64,000 bases of DNA. It comes from Symsagittifera roscoffensis (taxonomy: Eukaryota > Xenacoelomorpha > Acoela > Convolutidae). The first letter of the stretch is position 1; each line of letters begins with the position of its first letter. The DNA is taken from positions 20,942,509-21,006,508 of the forward strand of contig NC_087064.1 of NCBI RefSeq assembly GCF_963678635.1. Direction: 5' to 3'. The notes under the pieces are model-generated. The model was given only the letters and a program-made list of their open reading frames with translations. It did no database searches and was not told the origin of the DNA. The position numbers were made by a program, and so were the translations under genes. Below are positions 36,703 through 48,600 of the stretch, piece by piece.

Positions 36703-36884
36703 AATTTTTCTTGTAAATTCGTGATAAACCAAAAAGCGAAGAGCTTAAAATTCCAACTTTTTCCCATTAAAAAGCCAGTATACAAATTTTTAATGATTTT
36801 CATCAATGTATAGGGAAATTTTTTAGTGTTTTTTTATCGATACGTAAAATATGGCCGATTTTTTTTTGAGTTACCGAAATATTT

Positions 36885-37517
36885 CATATTGTAGCAGCTA
36901 GCTCCCTGTTCCACAGCATCAACACCCTTAACACATGTGAGAAAAAGCAATACGAGAGCCTTGTTACAGCAATTCCTGGCCTATCCCTTAATAACAACTT
37001 GCTGAACCAAAAAAAGAACCTCCGACGATTACTGGAAGACAGTCCACTGAAGGAGAAAAAAGTGGTTGTGTGGCACGACGTGGTGAACAACACCCTTAGC
37101 AGCCACAGAACAAACAACTATCGCCCAGCCGGTGTCGAGGAGCTGACAAACTATTTGAAGTCGAAGAAGCAGCAGATATTGGCGATCGTTTATTGCAGAA
37201 GGGAAGGTACGCCCGATTTGTTTAGTCAGCTTCTCAGCAAAAGAGTGCTCATTATTCCAGCTACAAAACGGCTACTCTCAAAGAGCAAGCAAAACGACCC
37301 GGAGCAGCTCAAGGAATATTTGAAGCTGCACCAGAGTGCTGAATTGGAGCTGAAATCTCTGCGATTGGTAGTGGCACACAAAGAAAGGCTGTCAGAGCTG
37401 ATTGGCAATATCAGGGGCAAACAACAGAGAACATCACAGACAAGGAGGAAGGCGAAAGCAAGACGTGAGCAGAAGCTGAAGGCAGAGGAAGTGTCTGCGC
37501 TTCAAAGACAGGGGTGA
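36885..37517 (+). CDS. PLE ORF1-like protein, copy 2
   Basis: It encodes the same product as 24184-24816, with the start equally unresolved. The frame is uninterrupted and unchanged since the duplication. The basic C-terminal tail suggests nucleic-acid binding. No family was assigned. Confidence 0.55.
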   Translation, partial: HIVAASSLFHSINTLNTCEKKQYESLVTAIPGLSLNNNLLNQKKNLRRLLEDSPLKEKKVVVWHDVVNNTLSSHRTNNYRPAGVEELTNYLKSKKQQILAIVYCRREGTPDLFSQLLSKRVLIIPATKRLLSKSKQNDPEQLKEYLKLHQSAELELKSLRLVVAHKERLSELIGNIRGKQQRTSQTRRKAKARREQKLKAEEVSALQRQG

Positions 37518-37564
37518 GAAGAGTGTGATTTGTTTTGCTTTGCGCCTTGTGAGTTTCATTACTC

Positions 37565-40179
37565 GTGGCCTGCAAAACAATGACCACAGTACTGGTGCCT
37601 GCTGTTTGGCTCAGACAAATTTTAAAAAGAAAACTAACTTAGAAAATTGTGTTAGACTATTTAAAATTCTTTAAAAAAGTTCAAGTATCTGTACATAGAC
37701 TGAAGTTTCTGGGAAAATGTCTGAAAAACGATCTAATACCGGACTTTTTGATGTTAAGGATCCCCGAGAACGGAGTTTTTTTGGACCAAGCTGTACATAA
37801 TTTTCAATTGAAACTACTAAGGACTGAAACTTCTGGGGCAAATGAGGATAGGTAAAGATACGAGGAGATGATAATGAAAGCAAGATCACTGGTGCAAAAA
37901 GAAATTGACGAACAGTGGTGGGCATCCATTTTCCGCTTTGTGAGGCGTCAAGTTGAGACAAGCTTAAAGAAAACATCAGAAAACCATTTAAAAATGTTAG
38001 AAAAACTGTCCGAGAGACAAGATAAACCTCTTGGGGGGAGAAATGAGCGAGCAGTTAAGGTACTTGATAACATTGAACTGCCTGAACGGGTATATGAAGT
38101 GCTATCAACGGAACCGAAGCATCCCATTAGAGACAAATTTAACGAAACACTTTTTTTGGCGGATATCGACATTTTCGTCTCACAATTGAAAAATCAAAAA
38201 ACATCTGGTGAAACGTTATGTGAAATAGAAGCCGCGGCAAAGGCATATGCAAAAAACGTAAAGCAAACCCCAAGAGACAAAGCCGTTGAAAAAACGAGGA
38301 AATATCTCAAAGATAATGGGTTGCTGGCTGTGCCTTTTGATAAGGGGGTTGGTTTTTGCATAATGAGGAAACAAACGTATGAATCAAAGCTGGAATTCTT
38401 GTTGCAATCTGCTCAGTTTGTGAAAAAAGATGCAACCACTGATGAGGTGATACTGAAAATTGAGAAAAATCTTAACAAAGAATTACTAGCCATGAACGAA
38501 AGAGACGAGATAAGTGATCAGTTATATTCTAAGATGAGGTCAACAGGGGGGCAACCCGCCCGTTTGTACGGTTTAGCTAAGGTACACAAAGATGAGATAC
38601 CCCTACGACCAGTACTATCACTTCCAGATAGCTCGTATGAGAATCCTAACAAAATGCTTGCAAAGTTCTTTGACAACATCGATGGAGCAAATATAGAAAC
38701 CAATACTAAAGAGGCTAGAGAAACAATTGAAAACCTTGCTCTAGATCGAATGAAACCATAATATCTCTTGATGTGAAAAGTTTGTACACCAACGTTCCCC
38801 TGAAGGAGGCAATTGAAATTGCTTTACAGAAGCCAGGAGTCTCCTCTTGAAATTCAAAGAGCAACCATGAAAAGGCTTTTGAATATGGCGGTCAGCAAAG
38901 TATATTTCAAGTGTTATGATTCATGGTATGTACAAGTTGATGGTTTAGCAATGGGCGCGTCCCTCGCTGTAATTCTGGCAAACTTATGGCTGAAAGAGTA
39001 CGAGTTTGCTCTCAGACAAGAAATACCGGTGGGAACGGAGGTACAGCAAATTAATGACAAAAACGGCTTGTGCCCATGTTGCAGCAGGAAAGTCACATAT
39101 AGATCAAAGGGGGTTGAATGCGAGAGTTGCCGAAACTGGTATCATCTAAAATGCGGAAAAACATCCGATGACGTGTACGCATCAATAACCGAGAGAGTCT
39201 GGTACTGTGAAAGCTGCTGCCGAGCTAAGAACAAGGAGAAGGATACTCCCCAGCTGAAATTGTTCTCAAGTATGTGGATGACATTGTTAGAACAGTCAGA
39301 GGGGAGCCGAGTTGTCTTCTCGGTGCCGCCAATTCTCTTCATCCAAATTTGCAGTTCACTCTAGAGAAAACTGATTCGGAAGGGAATTTGCCGTTCCTGG
39401 ATTTGAACATAAATGTATCGCAGGCAAGGCGTGTAACTTGCAGTTGGTATCAAAAACCAACAGATACAGGGACTATACTGAACTGTAGAAGCTGCGCCCC
39501 AACTCAGTATAAGCGTAGTGTTATCCAAGGCACTGTACACAGGGTTTTTAAGAGTACATCTAGCTGGGAGCAATTTGATAAGGCTATGGAAACTAATAGG
39601 GCGCAATGGCTGACAAATCAGTACCCTGAAAATTGGTCCGTAAAGGTGGCTTCAGACGCCTTGTGCAAGATCATCGAGGGTAAGGGCAAGCCCCTGGATA
39701 GTGAGAGGTGTTTGTCAGTTCAATCACCAAAGGATGGGAAGCCCCCATTATCTGATGGTGCAATATAGAGGTAACCAGAGCCAATATTTTGCTAACAGGT
39801 TACGAAAATTAACTAACGTTCAAGTGGTTTTCACCACTAGAAAACTAGAATCATGTTTACCATCACTGAAGTCAGTATTTTCTAATGACCTCAAGTCAAG
39901 AGTGGTTTAAAAACTGTCATGTAGTGGATGCTTTTCTACCTATGTTGGACAAACTGTTCGACATTTGACCACTAGAATTGAGGAACATAAGAAAGCAGAC
40001 TCCACCTTCAGCAATGCCAACTTGAGGGAAATAGCGCAGATCTTAGTTGGAAAATTATAGATAGGTCAAACAACCAAAAAAAATTGCTAACACTAGAGGC
40101 AATACATGTCAGGAAAGAGAAACCGGGCTTGAACACGCGCCATGAGTTTAGGAGCAGGGAATTAACACTGAAAATTTAG
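37565..40179 (+). pseudogene. PLE reverse transcriptase with PHD insert and GIY-YIG, copy 2
   Basis: It has the same domains as copy 1: an IPENGVF block, DKG box, GLAMGAS motif, PHD-type insert at about 39069-39224, YVDD motif at about 39266-39289 and GIY-YIG nuclease at about 39911-40000. The frame from 37868 to 38761 is longer than in copy 1 because the G-run is one base shorter. A private deletion near 38745 then breaks the SLDVKSLYTN region. It shares the stops and shifts near 38840, 39270, 39750 and 39908. Confidence 0.85.
39069..39224 (+). other. PHD-finger-like domain inside the PLE RT, copy 2
   Basis: The cysteine/histidine pattern is identical to 26370-26525. No substitution of a zinc ligand has occurred since the duplication. 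Confidence 0.7.
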
Positions 40180-40504
40180 TCCCAAAATATTTTTGGTTTT
40201 TTATTTAAAACGTACATGTCTAAATCAAAATTTTGACTCAGAAACTTCCAGACAAATTAATTTTAAAATGTTTAAATAATTTTAGAGATTAAAAGTATTT
40301 TAATCTTATTAGTAATTTAGAGGTCAACTGTGATTGGCTAATTTTTTATCATGATGGTTTAGAACCAAATTGTATGTGATTTATTGTAAATAACATTTGT
40401 AAATTGATGTTTTATCGTCATTTAGATTAGTTTATTGTAAAAATCCTGACGATGCACATAGTTGTGAAAACGATTGAAATTTACTTTTTAGCAAAAATTT
40501 CTTC
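40166..40504 (+). repeat. Right pLTR of PLE copy 2
   Basis: Same as 27467-27805, including the nuclease stop codon inside its start. Confidence 0.85.
40437..40484 (+). ncRNA. Hammerhead-like motif, right pLTR copy 2
   Basis: Same variant as 27738-27785. Confidence 0.45.
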
Positions 40505-40899
40505 TATATCGATATTGTTAATCGATATTTCGACACAAATTAGGATAATTTCAAAAAATAGTTTTCGATATAAATATCGATATTGATAATTTTGACACGG
40601 TAATAATGAATTTTCTACAAAAATGTGAAATATTTCGATATTTCCAATATTTTGATATGTTTTCGTGTTTTGAATGTCCACTTTGGCAAATTAAAAAAAA
40701 ATTGAAAACTATACAAATTTTTTTTTTCGAATGAATATATTTTTTATTAGGCAGGCCAATTTTCTGTGTTGGTGTCAATAAAAACTAGTTCATTTCGTTT
40801 TTGAGCAAAATTTCGATATTCGATATTTCAAGTCAAACATCGATACTGTCATGATATCGATGTTTCGATGACCTACTCCGATATATCGTCTTCCCTCGT
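40505..40899. repeat. TATCGAT-rich palindromic stretch, copy 2
   Basis: Duplicate of 27806-28200 with one visible change (gatcgatctttcg in copy 1, gatcgatgtttcg here). Confidence 0.6.
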
Positions 40900-41613
40900 C
40901 CTAAGGAAATTGGTTTGCGGGATTAAAATACTGAAGTATCACAAAATCCCTAACTATCAAAACAAGAGTGTTCCTCATGAACGCCTTCCTTATCAGTCAA
41001 TCTCACTATCCTGCCATCATAATAAATTAAATTTCAGAAAACTTGCCGATCTAATTAGTGAAAAAACTCTGCTTGGCAAATTTATTGTTATCGTGCAAAA
41101 TTCGATTTATAATCTGATATAAGTTTCCGATAGTGTTTAACCTGTAACAATGATTTTTGACTAGACAATGATTCTGCACTTCTGATTATTAAAACACTTC
41201 TCATTAGCAGCATACGAAACAAAATTCAATATCAAAACAATTAGGCAAACATGAACACCAAAAATTAAAATTTTATATTTTGTTGAACGTTTTAATGGGG
41301 CCTTCCATCATGCGACGGTACGTGTAGAGGTTGGATAGGGTCGTACCAACGCAATATAAATACATCGGCAAATTCTATAATCAAGTGCATCCAGAGAATT
41401 GTCAATTAAAATCTACCCTCCTCGATTATAGCTCAGATAGAATTGTCTATGTTGGAGGTATTTTTAAGAGTTTTGCACCCCCTAAGGCAGAGGATTGCAC
41501 TCCTTAGAAGTGCAAAACTTATTTTTGTTCTATTAAAGTTTATTGTGTCCGAGTATGATTCGTTTCGTTTTTTGCTTAGTGTCTCTGCTAGTTTCTGGAC
41601 GGTTTTTGTAGAG
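40900..41613. other. Non-coding spacer, duplicate of 28201-28914
   Basis: No gene or RNA feature was recognised. Confidence 0.6.
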
Positions 41614-41985
41614 CCTGTGTAACATTCGCCCGGAAGATACATATCGACGGATAACAAAACTAAGTCTTAAGACGACTGGCTAGCGTCTAAACAGAGCTTT
41701 GCATGTTTTTCACCGTCTCTACCAAGCCAGTACTTTTCGGTGGTCTTTTCTAACATCGGGTCGACAAAAACGTAACTGTTCTCCGGCTTCGACCAGAACG
41801 CTCAAATTAACTGAATTACATGCAAAGATAGTGAGCTCATGGCTGGGTCTCAGTATCCCCAGACCACGAGGTCACTCCTAAAAACAGGGCTACTACTTAT
41901 TATATTACTATTGTTTTTGTTCAGTAGATAAAAATCATCATCTCCATCGAAGATGGATCAACCCTTTCCCCCCCCCCAACTCTTA
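41614..41985. repeat. Dispersed repeat, copy 4, ending in a C-run
   Basis: Duplicate of 28915-29290, with a C-run about two bases shorter. Confidence 0.55.
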
Positions 41986-41998
41986 GCACCTCATCCTT

Positions 41999-43262
41999 GT
42001 CAAAACTAATCCAAATATCAATTAAATTCAAGTCAGGACATGACAGGATGCTAAAAGTTCATATGAGTCAATAAAAGTTTTCCGTCCCGAGACCCTTCCG
42101 GATTCTTGAATCCGGTGAATCAAGCTCCTTAAGTTCGATTTCACGACAACACGGAAGGCTGGTTTCTTACCCTTCACCGTTGTTCGCAACGGCCTTGCAA
42201 CTATTGTAGCAGCACAATAGTTGCAACTCGGAACGTTCTCTGCAATCTGCTGCTGTTTTTCTTCAATTTCGACTTCTTCAATTTCGATAAAGTTGTTCTC
42301 GTCAGCGCAACTAATGTTGTTGTTGTTCCTCTCTCGTTTTTTGTTAAAATGGCCTTTTCAGCATTTCTCAGAAATGTGACGTCATCATTCGAATTTTGAA
42401 ATTTTAAAATACTAGAATATTCCAGCCTTCACCGTTTGGCTAAACGTTCCAATAACGCCCTTAGTTCATAAAAACCACCAATCCGGAAGGCTTACTGCTA
42501 AAATTCCGAATTCTGCAGAGATTGCATTTTTCACATTCTGGTCGAATGTCACATACTCCCCGGACAGTCCGGTCAATGTCCTCATTGAATCGCGCAATGT
42601 TCTAAATGGTTACAGTGTCATCGAACAGAATTTACAAAATGCACGAAATTACTTTTATCTACGTCACATCGACTCACTGCAGAATATAAATGGCATCATA
42701 CTGCATCACTATAGCCTTCAAATTCTTTCATTAATCTGCACATTGAGGATATAACTTAAGATAAAACATATTTCCTGACTTCCAGTGTCAATGTCCCGAT
42801 TGAAACTTTTTCTCTTAGATTTAAAAGGTGCTGGCTTGCAGGACAGTCCTGCCAACCAACAAGCTAAAATTATCCTATTATGCTCCTTCCCTTCGGAAAT
42901 CTTGCTTGTTTATTGTCCTGAATATTAAAACTAAGAAAGTTTGTGGTTAGAAAGAACAATGAAACAATCTCCCTCTTCGAGAGATTACTCAAGCCTTCCA
43001 CATCACCACAAAGTGATCAGTCTTCCTAAGTGATTAAAAACAATCATGCAGGCTGGAATATTTAAATATATTCTTCCCTCAAGCCTTTCTAAATAAATAA
43101 TAAGTGAGTGTCTCTAAAGCCACTTCAACTAAAACCAAAATGCAAATTTATAAATGCAACAATTTCAAAACTCAACTAAATGTTTCAGTTTTCAATTACA
43201 ACTTGGTTGCTTGGTTTCTCACTTGAGTTTTTCACACACATAAAACAATTCTGAGTTTTGAC
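41999..43262 (-). repeat. Candidate 3' LTR of the giant element
   Basis: Inverted termini GTCAAAACT (41999-42007) and AGTTTTGAC (43254-43262). The stretch contains the ttccggattcttgaatccgg inverted repeat near 42103 and a tactccccggaca word near 42553 that recurs in the pol gene. There is no coding. It lacks the common TG...CA ends, as some Ty3/gypsy lineages do, so the boundaries need the 5' LTR for confirmation. Confidence 0.45.
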
Positions 43263-43274
43263 TTTTCTTCATCA

Positions 43275-43297
43275 TCCCTTTGTTCTCTTCTTTTTCG
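43275..43297 (-). promoter_or_regulatory. Candidate polypurine tract
   Basis: On the - strand this is a purine-rich run (GAAAAAGAAGAGAACAAAGG type), lying between the end of the last coding segment and the candidate LTR. Retroelements prime plus-strand DNA synthesis from such tracts. Confidence 0.35.
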
Positions 43298-43371
43298 CCG
43301 TTTAGAAGTTCTAAAACTTCTAAATTCTTCTAATTTTCTTTCTTGCTGCCTCTTGTTTTCTCGACCATTCG

Positions 43372-45618
43372 TCAATGCTCCATTTCCTCCTCCTGTGACA
43401 CTGACTCCGCACTTTCGGTTTCCGTGTCTTGTAGCACGTCATTGACTATCCTGACGCTGTTGGAAGCCGTCCTCCAACACTTCTGCTCTTCCACCCTCTG
43501 TTTACAGCAAGGTAGGGGATCCACGTTTGATTCTCTGTTTCTACAGAAGCTGTTGTGGAGACACAACGTCACGTTTCTCTCCAAATCTTCTTTCAGCATC
43601 TCTGCCTTCTCATTTCCACTACGCTCGCTCGTCCTGGAAATTCTTTTCACAGCGGTGGTCACTGCATTCCGATGAGTCACGAAAGCTCGCTTGAAAGCTC
43701 CTGCCCCAATGTCCAACTGATATTCACTGTACACTCTGCCATGTTTCGACATATGCTTTTTCGCATACTCGTACAACCATGCAGTCATGTTGGCTCTGAA
43801 CCATGGCATCAATCGTTTTCTTGCCCATATCTTCTTCACTTCCATCGGAATGTTTAGAACTTTGCACATTGTCTCAAAAAGATCTAAATCTTTCAGACAA
43901 TCTAATTTCCGCAATTGTTCTCTCGTTGGTGCCTCTTGTCTATTATTTTCTCTCACATGAGCTTCCAGCCATCGTATCGCCATCATAACTCCCACTATCA
44001 CTATTGTTACGGGCTGTGATGAATCTGGTAAACCCATGGAGAGCAGCTCTCCAGAGTCCCAGATCAACATCAGATTACTACGCTTGGGATACCACCAGGT
44101 CTGCAGCAAGCAGTGGCAAGGAAACTCATCATGCGTCAACATGATGCTCCTCCAATTACGTTTTCCCGAAGCTTCCAGCAATGGTTCCACTTCCATCATC
44201 ACTCGGTGGATTTCATCATTCTCATCTACTGCATTGTAATCTGTGACAGTTGATCCTCCCTGTTTCTGTTTTTCGAAGTCACTGAAGTTCCCGCTCACAT
44301 ATCCCATGAACTTCTTTCCTAGTATTGACTCCAACTCTTCTTTGGTTCTCTCTGGAATTGCTGAGAACATCTTACATAGTAACTCGTAAGACTTTTCAGA
44401 CATCCTCGCTAATCTCACACACTTCGGCACTGAGAAGGCTTGATCCACAATCGTTCTTGTACTCTTTACGTCCACAGCTACGAAATGTACAGGATATCTG
44501 CTCTTGCACATTGGAGCCAACGTTGAGCCCACCAAATATCGTGCTCCTGATGGTCTACAATAAGTTTCGCTGTGTCTGATGTTCATCTCTGTTTCGATTG
44601 CTTCCCTCCATTTTCCTATATACTTCTGCTCAGTCTGCAGAACTCCTGGGAATAATTCTACGCTGATGGCTGTGACCATCTCATGTTTCTGTTCTAGATT
44701 CAATAGTGACTCTAAAGAACCAAACATGCTGTAGAATCCTAGTGCTGTCACTAGATTCACATCGGTTCCTCCATGGCAATCTGCTATCAGTTCCGTTTCC
44801 GTTCTTGCTTTCATCACTACATTTCCAAACAATACTGTCAACTGCTTGTGTTGTTTCTCCAGGGTTTTCACACAGTCTAGACTTCCACAAACGTGACCCT
44901 CTAGTCCACAGACTTCCGCCAGACAGCTACCAGGTTTGACCCAGTCTTCTGGTCCCCAGCCAGGCAACTCCACTTTATCTTCTCCGTTGCTCTTAGAGGC
45001 TGTTATCATCACATTATATATGATGTTGAGGTCACGCAGGTTACAGTCTGCATTCAGTTCCCTCTGTATGTCTTGTGTCGCCCGTAATATTGAGTCAGCG
45101 TTGGGACTAGGACACCATGATGGTCTCATCAATTCCCACACTGCCATCAAGCTCGTTCTCAGTAATTCATCTGAGAATCCCAACCCAAACTCCACTCTCT
45201 TGTCGGATTTTGGTACTGAAGGTGCAGTCACCTCTTCTTCCAAGACCAGTCCCAATTTGGCCTGTGAATTGTTGACGCTTTTAATCGTTACAATCCTGGA
45301 CGTCCAGAATCTTAGTAACACCGCCTGCTCATAATCAAAGAAGCAATCGCGTATGTATTCACTCAGGAAAGGATTGTACGCTATCCCTATAATCCCGGAT
45401 ACGTAGCTATATGACTTCTTCTTGATCGGTCCACAGTATTCACTGGATTTCGGCAATGCTCCCATAGATTCTTTAGTGAGTCTCAACTCCTTGTTTGAGA
45501 ATCTCCTGATCTCGTCTATCTTTTTCATCGGTTCCAATTCTTCAGGTTCTTTCATGTTCACCCTCATCGGTTTACTTTGCTGCATGTCCAGCAGTGCTAG
45601 CAAGAACAAGGCTTTCGT
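43372..45618 (-). CDS. Third coding region, segment C (about 745 aa)
   Basis: It follows segment B in the same frame after a TGA at 45619-45621. There is no ATG until about ten codons later, so it may be translated only as a readthrough or ancestral fusion product. No known domain was recognised. Visible features are a charged N-terminus, several W/H/C-containing blocks around the LTHDEFPCHCLLQTWWYP region, one hydrophobic segment near the VTIVIVGVMMAI stretch and a basic patch before an acidic C-terminus ending EEEMEH. Compared with the copy at 30676-32922 there are only a couple of amino-acid changes, including V/L and S/N. A membrane or envelope role is not supported, because there is no signal peptide. 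Confidence 0.6.
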   Translation of the reverse strand, partial: TKALFLLALLDMQQSKPMRVNMKEPEELEPMKKIDEIRRFSNKELRLTKESMGALPKSSEYCGPIKKKSYSYVSGIIGIAYNPFLSEYIRDCFFDYEQAVLLRFWTSRIVTIKSVNNSQAKLGLVLEEEVTAPSVPKSDKRVEFGLGFSDELLRTSLMAVWELMRPSWCPSPNADSILRATQDIQRELNADCNLRDLNIIYNVMITASKSNGEDKVELPGWGPEDWVKPGSCLAEVCGLEGHVCGSLDCVKTLEKQHKQLTVLFGNVVMKARTETELIADCHGGTDVNLVTALGFYSMFGSLESLLNLEQKHEMVTAISVELFPGVLQTEQKYIGKWREAIETEMNIRHSETYCRPSGARYLVGSTLAPMCKSRYPVHFVAVDVKSTRTIVDQAFSVPKCVRLARMSEKSYELLCKMFSAIPERTKEELESILGKKFMGYVSGNFSDFEKQKQGGSTVTDYNAVDENDEIHRVMMEVEPLLEASGKRNWRSIMLTHDEFPCHCLLQTWWYPKRSNLMLIWDSGELLSMGLPDSSQPVTIVIVGVMMAIRWLEAHVRENNRQEAPTREQLRKLDCLKDLDLFETMCKVLNIPMEVKKIWARKRLMPWFRANMTAWLYEYAKKHMSKHGRVYSEYQLDIGAGAFKRAFVTHRNAVTTAVKRISRTSERSGNEKAEMLKEDLERNVTLCLHNSFCRNRESNVDPLPCCKQRVEEQKCWRTASNSVRIVNDVLQDTETESAESVSQEEEMEH

Positions 45619-48600
45619 TCACTCATCGCCCTCCCTCAACATTTTAACACAAGTGTTTAATGCAGGTACTGAAATCTGCTCTATCAGGAATCTAATGAAA
45701 CAGAGAGCATCTCTCCGCTTCGCACACGCTACTGCTGCTCCCTCCTGGACTATCAGATCCCTCAGATTCGTCATAAGGAACACCTTTTCTTCTTTTGACC
45801 TTTTTCTTTCTTCTGAATCATATTCTTCGCGAGTCAGTCCCATCATGCACCAGGCGAACCTGAGTTGTAACTCTGTCCTTACGTAAGGTACTGCCACGAG
45901 AGCATGTATTCTTGGCGTAGTCCTCATTTCTTCTTCGAAATACCTCAATACTACTGCTTTCCATGGAAGGCTCACTAACTGCTCGATCGTCTCCGCCTGC
46001 ACGTCAGACGACGCCAAAGTTCCATACGCCTTCTGCTTGAGGGTGGTGCCTTGCAACATTGTTTCCAGATAACCCTCCATGGCTTTTTCTTCTTCCAGGG
46101 CCATTACATACCCTCTAGCCGAGTTTCGGTATTCCAACATCTCCATGTATCCACCGGTGGGTTCATCTATCGACACTGTCTCAGACACTGTTAGTCTGTT
46201 GTATTCCACTGGTGTTAGTTGTCCTGCAACACTTCCCTTTCCATGATTCATGGGAGATGGTTTGAAGTCCCTCATTTTACTCTCTCCACATTGACTGAGT
46301 ATTTCCATTTCTAAAGTTGCTCCAGTCAGAGTGCGGTCACTCCTTTTGGATTTATAACCGGTTGACTTTATCCCTGCCATGAGAATGGGTGGCACCATCG
46401 CTATATCAGTTAATATTCTATCTGTGCCAGACAATTGATAATCACCTTGCCCCAAATCCATGACTTCTTCGACTCGCTTCCTTTTCGCTGAGTTACCAGC
46501 TTTCATCGATATTTCTGAATCCACTTTTGTCTTTCCAATTCTCCTCGGCATCACTCTGCTGCCTAACTTCATTTTCATCGCATTGATTTTATCAATCACC
46601 ATTTTCGATCGCATCGTTCCTCTCCTGGTCCTTGACAGGTACACCACCTCTCCTTCATCGTTCGCTTCACTCTCATCAGTGGCTGAGTCGATCACCAACT
46701 CACTCAGTCTCCCTTCACACTCATCAAGCTTGTCAAGTACTTCTCTCATCAAGGGTTGATTGAGACCTGTTTTGAGGATGGACTGGGTTCCATAGCTCTG
46801 AATCACAGTCCAGACTTCTTCCATGAACGCCACTCTGTCCAGCTTACATCCCGTCCTACTCTCGTGGTCTCGGTGATGTACTTCCCATTCCTCTTCGGGC
46901 AGCGTTCCCAAGAAAGGTACTCTGGCTGAGGCCTCTATTCTTCTCCTCCGAGGTGATTCCGTGAGGATTCTCTGGTCGTTATTTCTTGAATTGCCAGGAG
47001 AGCTGCTCTCCGGCAAATTCCGTTTCATTTCCTCAAAGGCTGACGGAGGATCCAGTGTCGAGATGCCTTCATCCGCTGGCTCAGTCGTTTCCAACGTGTC
47101 TGCATTATTCTCAAGATCACTGAAGATATTGAAATCCAGGCTGGATGTTCCTCCTGTCGATGCCCTGTCGTCTTCCCCACCAGCTTGATCTTGTTGCATG
47201 GGTTCTTCAGTCTGACGGCTTCCACCCTGTCCGTCATCTCCTTCTGACTTGTCCTTATTCGAGTTCGATGGTCCTTGTTCGTCATTGTCGGCTTCTTCGT
47301 GGAATCTCGGTATGAGCAATGTACCGGCCGATTTATCTTCCTCTTCTCCATGGACCACTTTGATTTCTTCGCAGCCGAAGGGTGCTAGGAAAGTTCTCGT
47401 CTGCAATACTCCTCCAACTTTCATCTCCTTCCTCACACTGGTCAGGATCAATGAGGCTTCAGGCAATTCTGTCCTGCCTCTCATTCTCATCGGAGCTAAG
47501 CCTAGTCCCTTCCATTCCTCATCAAATCTTCCAGGCTTGGGAGTAGCGGCGTTGCTTATTCGCCTTCTCGTCGCTTGATCCGTGTACGCAAATCGTGTGT
47601 ACTGTAACACGGCGGCATTTCTCCCCACGAAGCATGGATCCATCGTCACCGAGAAATTCCCTACTCTCCTTTCATTGGTTTTGAATGCTTTCAATCTAGG
47701 AGTTTGTACTACGGAGACTGCTCCGAGCAGCATCCTTCTTATCAGAGGGAATTCAGGGATTGCCTCCGGTAGCTTCTTGTAATCGCCCCAGTCCTTCGTC
47801 TCTTCTCTCACTTTGTGATAGGCTGCTGTGAGACGAGGCACTCTGGTCATTTCACCATTCGTTTTGTCATAGGGCCTCAGATTCCAAAGCTTTGGAAACA
47901 CCTCGATGTGCCCTCTTTCTACTTCTCCCATGCGGTCACAGAAGTGATCGTCAAAATTGATGAGTGTCATCTCTGGCTCCGATATTTTTGCAAATAACAG
48001 ATCTTCACTCATGAGCTCTCGCAATGCGTGCTGCTCACACCAGTTCAGTGTACTACCGTCCACTGCCGATATGAGGTTCAGGTGCAGCACCGACCTCCTA
48101 AATGCTTCCACTTTAACGTCAGGGAACGCAAAGGTGACTGCTGGTCCATAGATCACTGTCACGAACTCCGTGACTCCTCTGATCAGCGCCAAGGGATCGA
48201 TTCTCATAGCTAAGCTCAAATCTGTTAATAGCGGCATGCCTCCAACATGTCGTCTAACAACTTCCTCTCTTTCAATTGTCTCGTCTTCTCCGGTTCCAAA
48301 GCGATTTTGCTGCAAGAGATACTGGATAAGAGTGTGTCTCAGGTCTCTTATTTTGTTCCACGAGTCCGTGGATTTCTTCATATCCAGATTATTCACTCTC
48401 TCTTTCATCTGCTCTGGACAACGTGCCAGTTTCATTAGTCCTCCCAAGTTTCCGTGGGTTATTGCGATCAATGTCAGAAGTCCGTCTAGTCGCAGGTTCT
48501 GTATTCCATCCGTTAGCAGTAACGCCGGTCCTTTTACGAAACTCTCCGCTCCGAACGTTACGAACAAGGCTATTAATTCCACTATCGATACTCTCACTAC

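Larger units (their letters stand above)
36372..40504 (+). mobile_element. Penelope-like element, copy 2
   Basis: Same plan as 23670-27805, created by the tandem duplication rather than by a second insertion, because all flanks are shared. It carries additional inactivating changes of its own. Confidence 0.85.
34746..47437. repeat. 12.7-kb tandem segmental duplication, copy 2
   Basis: Partner of 22044-34741. Private changes include a single-base deletion near 38745 that shifts the RT frame, a new TAG near 37640, one base fewer in the G-run near 38036, and three changes in the left hammerhead motif. To the right it continues into the intact giant element. Confidence 0.95.

Noticed and set aside
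43372-45609. Independent 745-aa gene starting at 45609
   Set aside because: The start would be a TTG codon directly after the TGA, and the frame continues upstream. It is better read as a segment of one long coding region.
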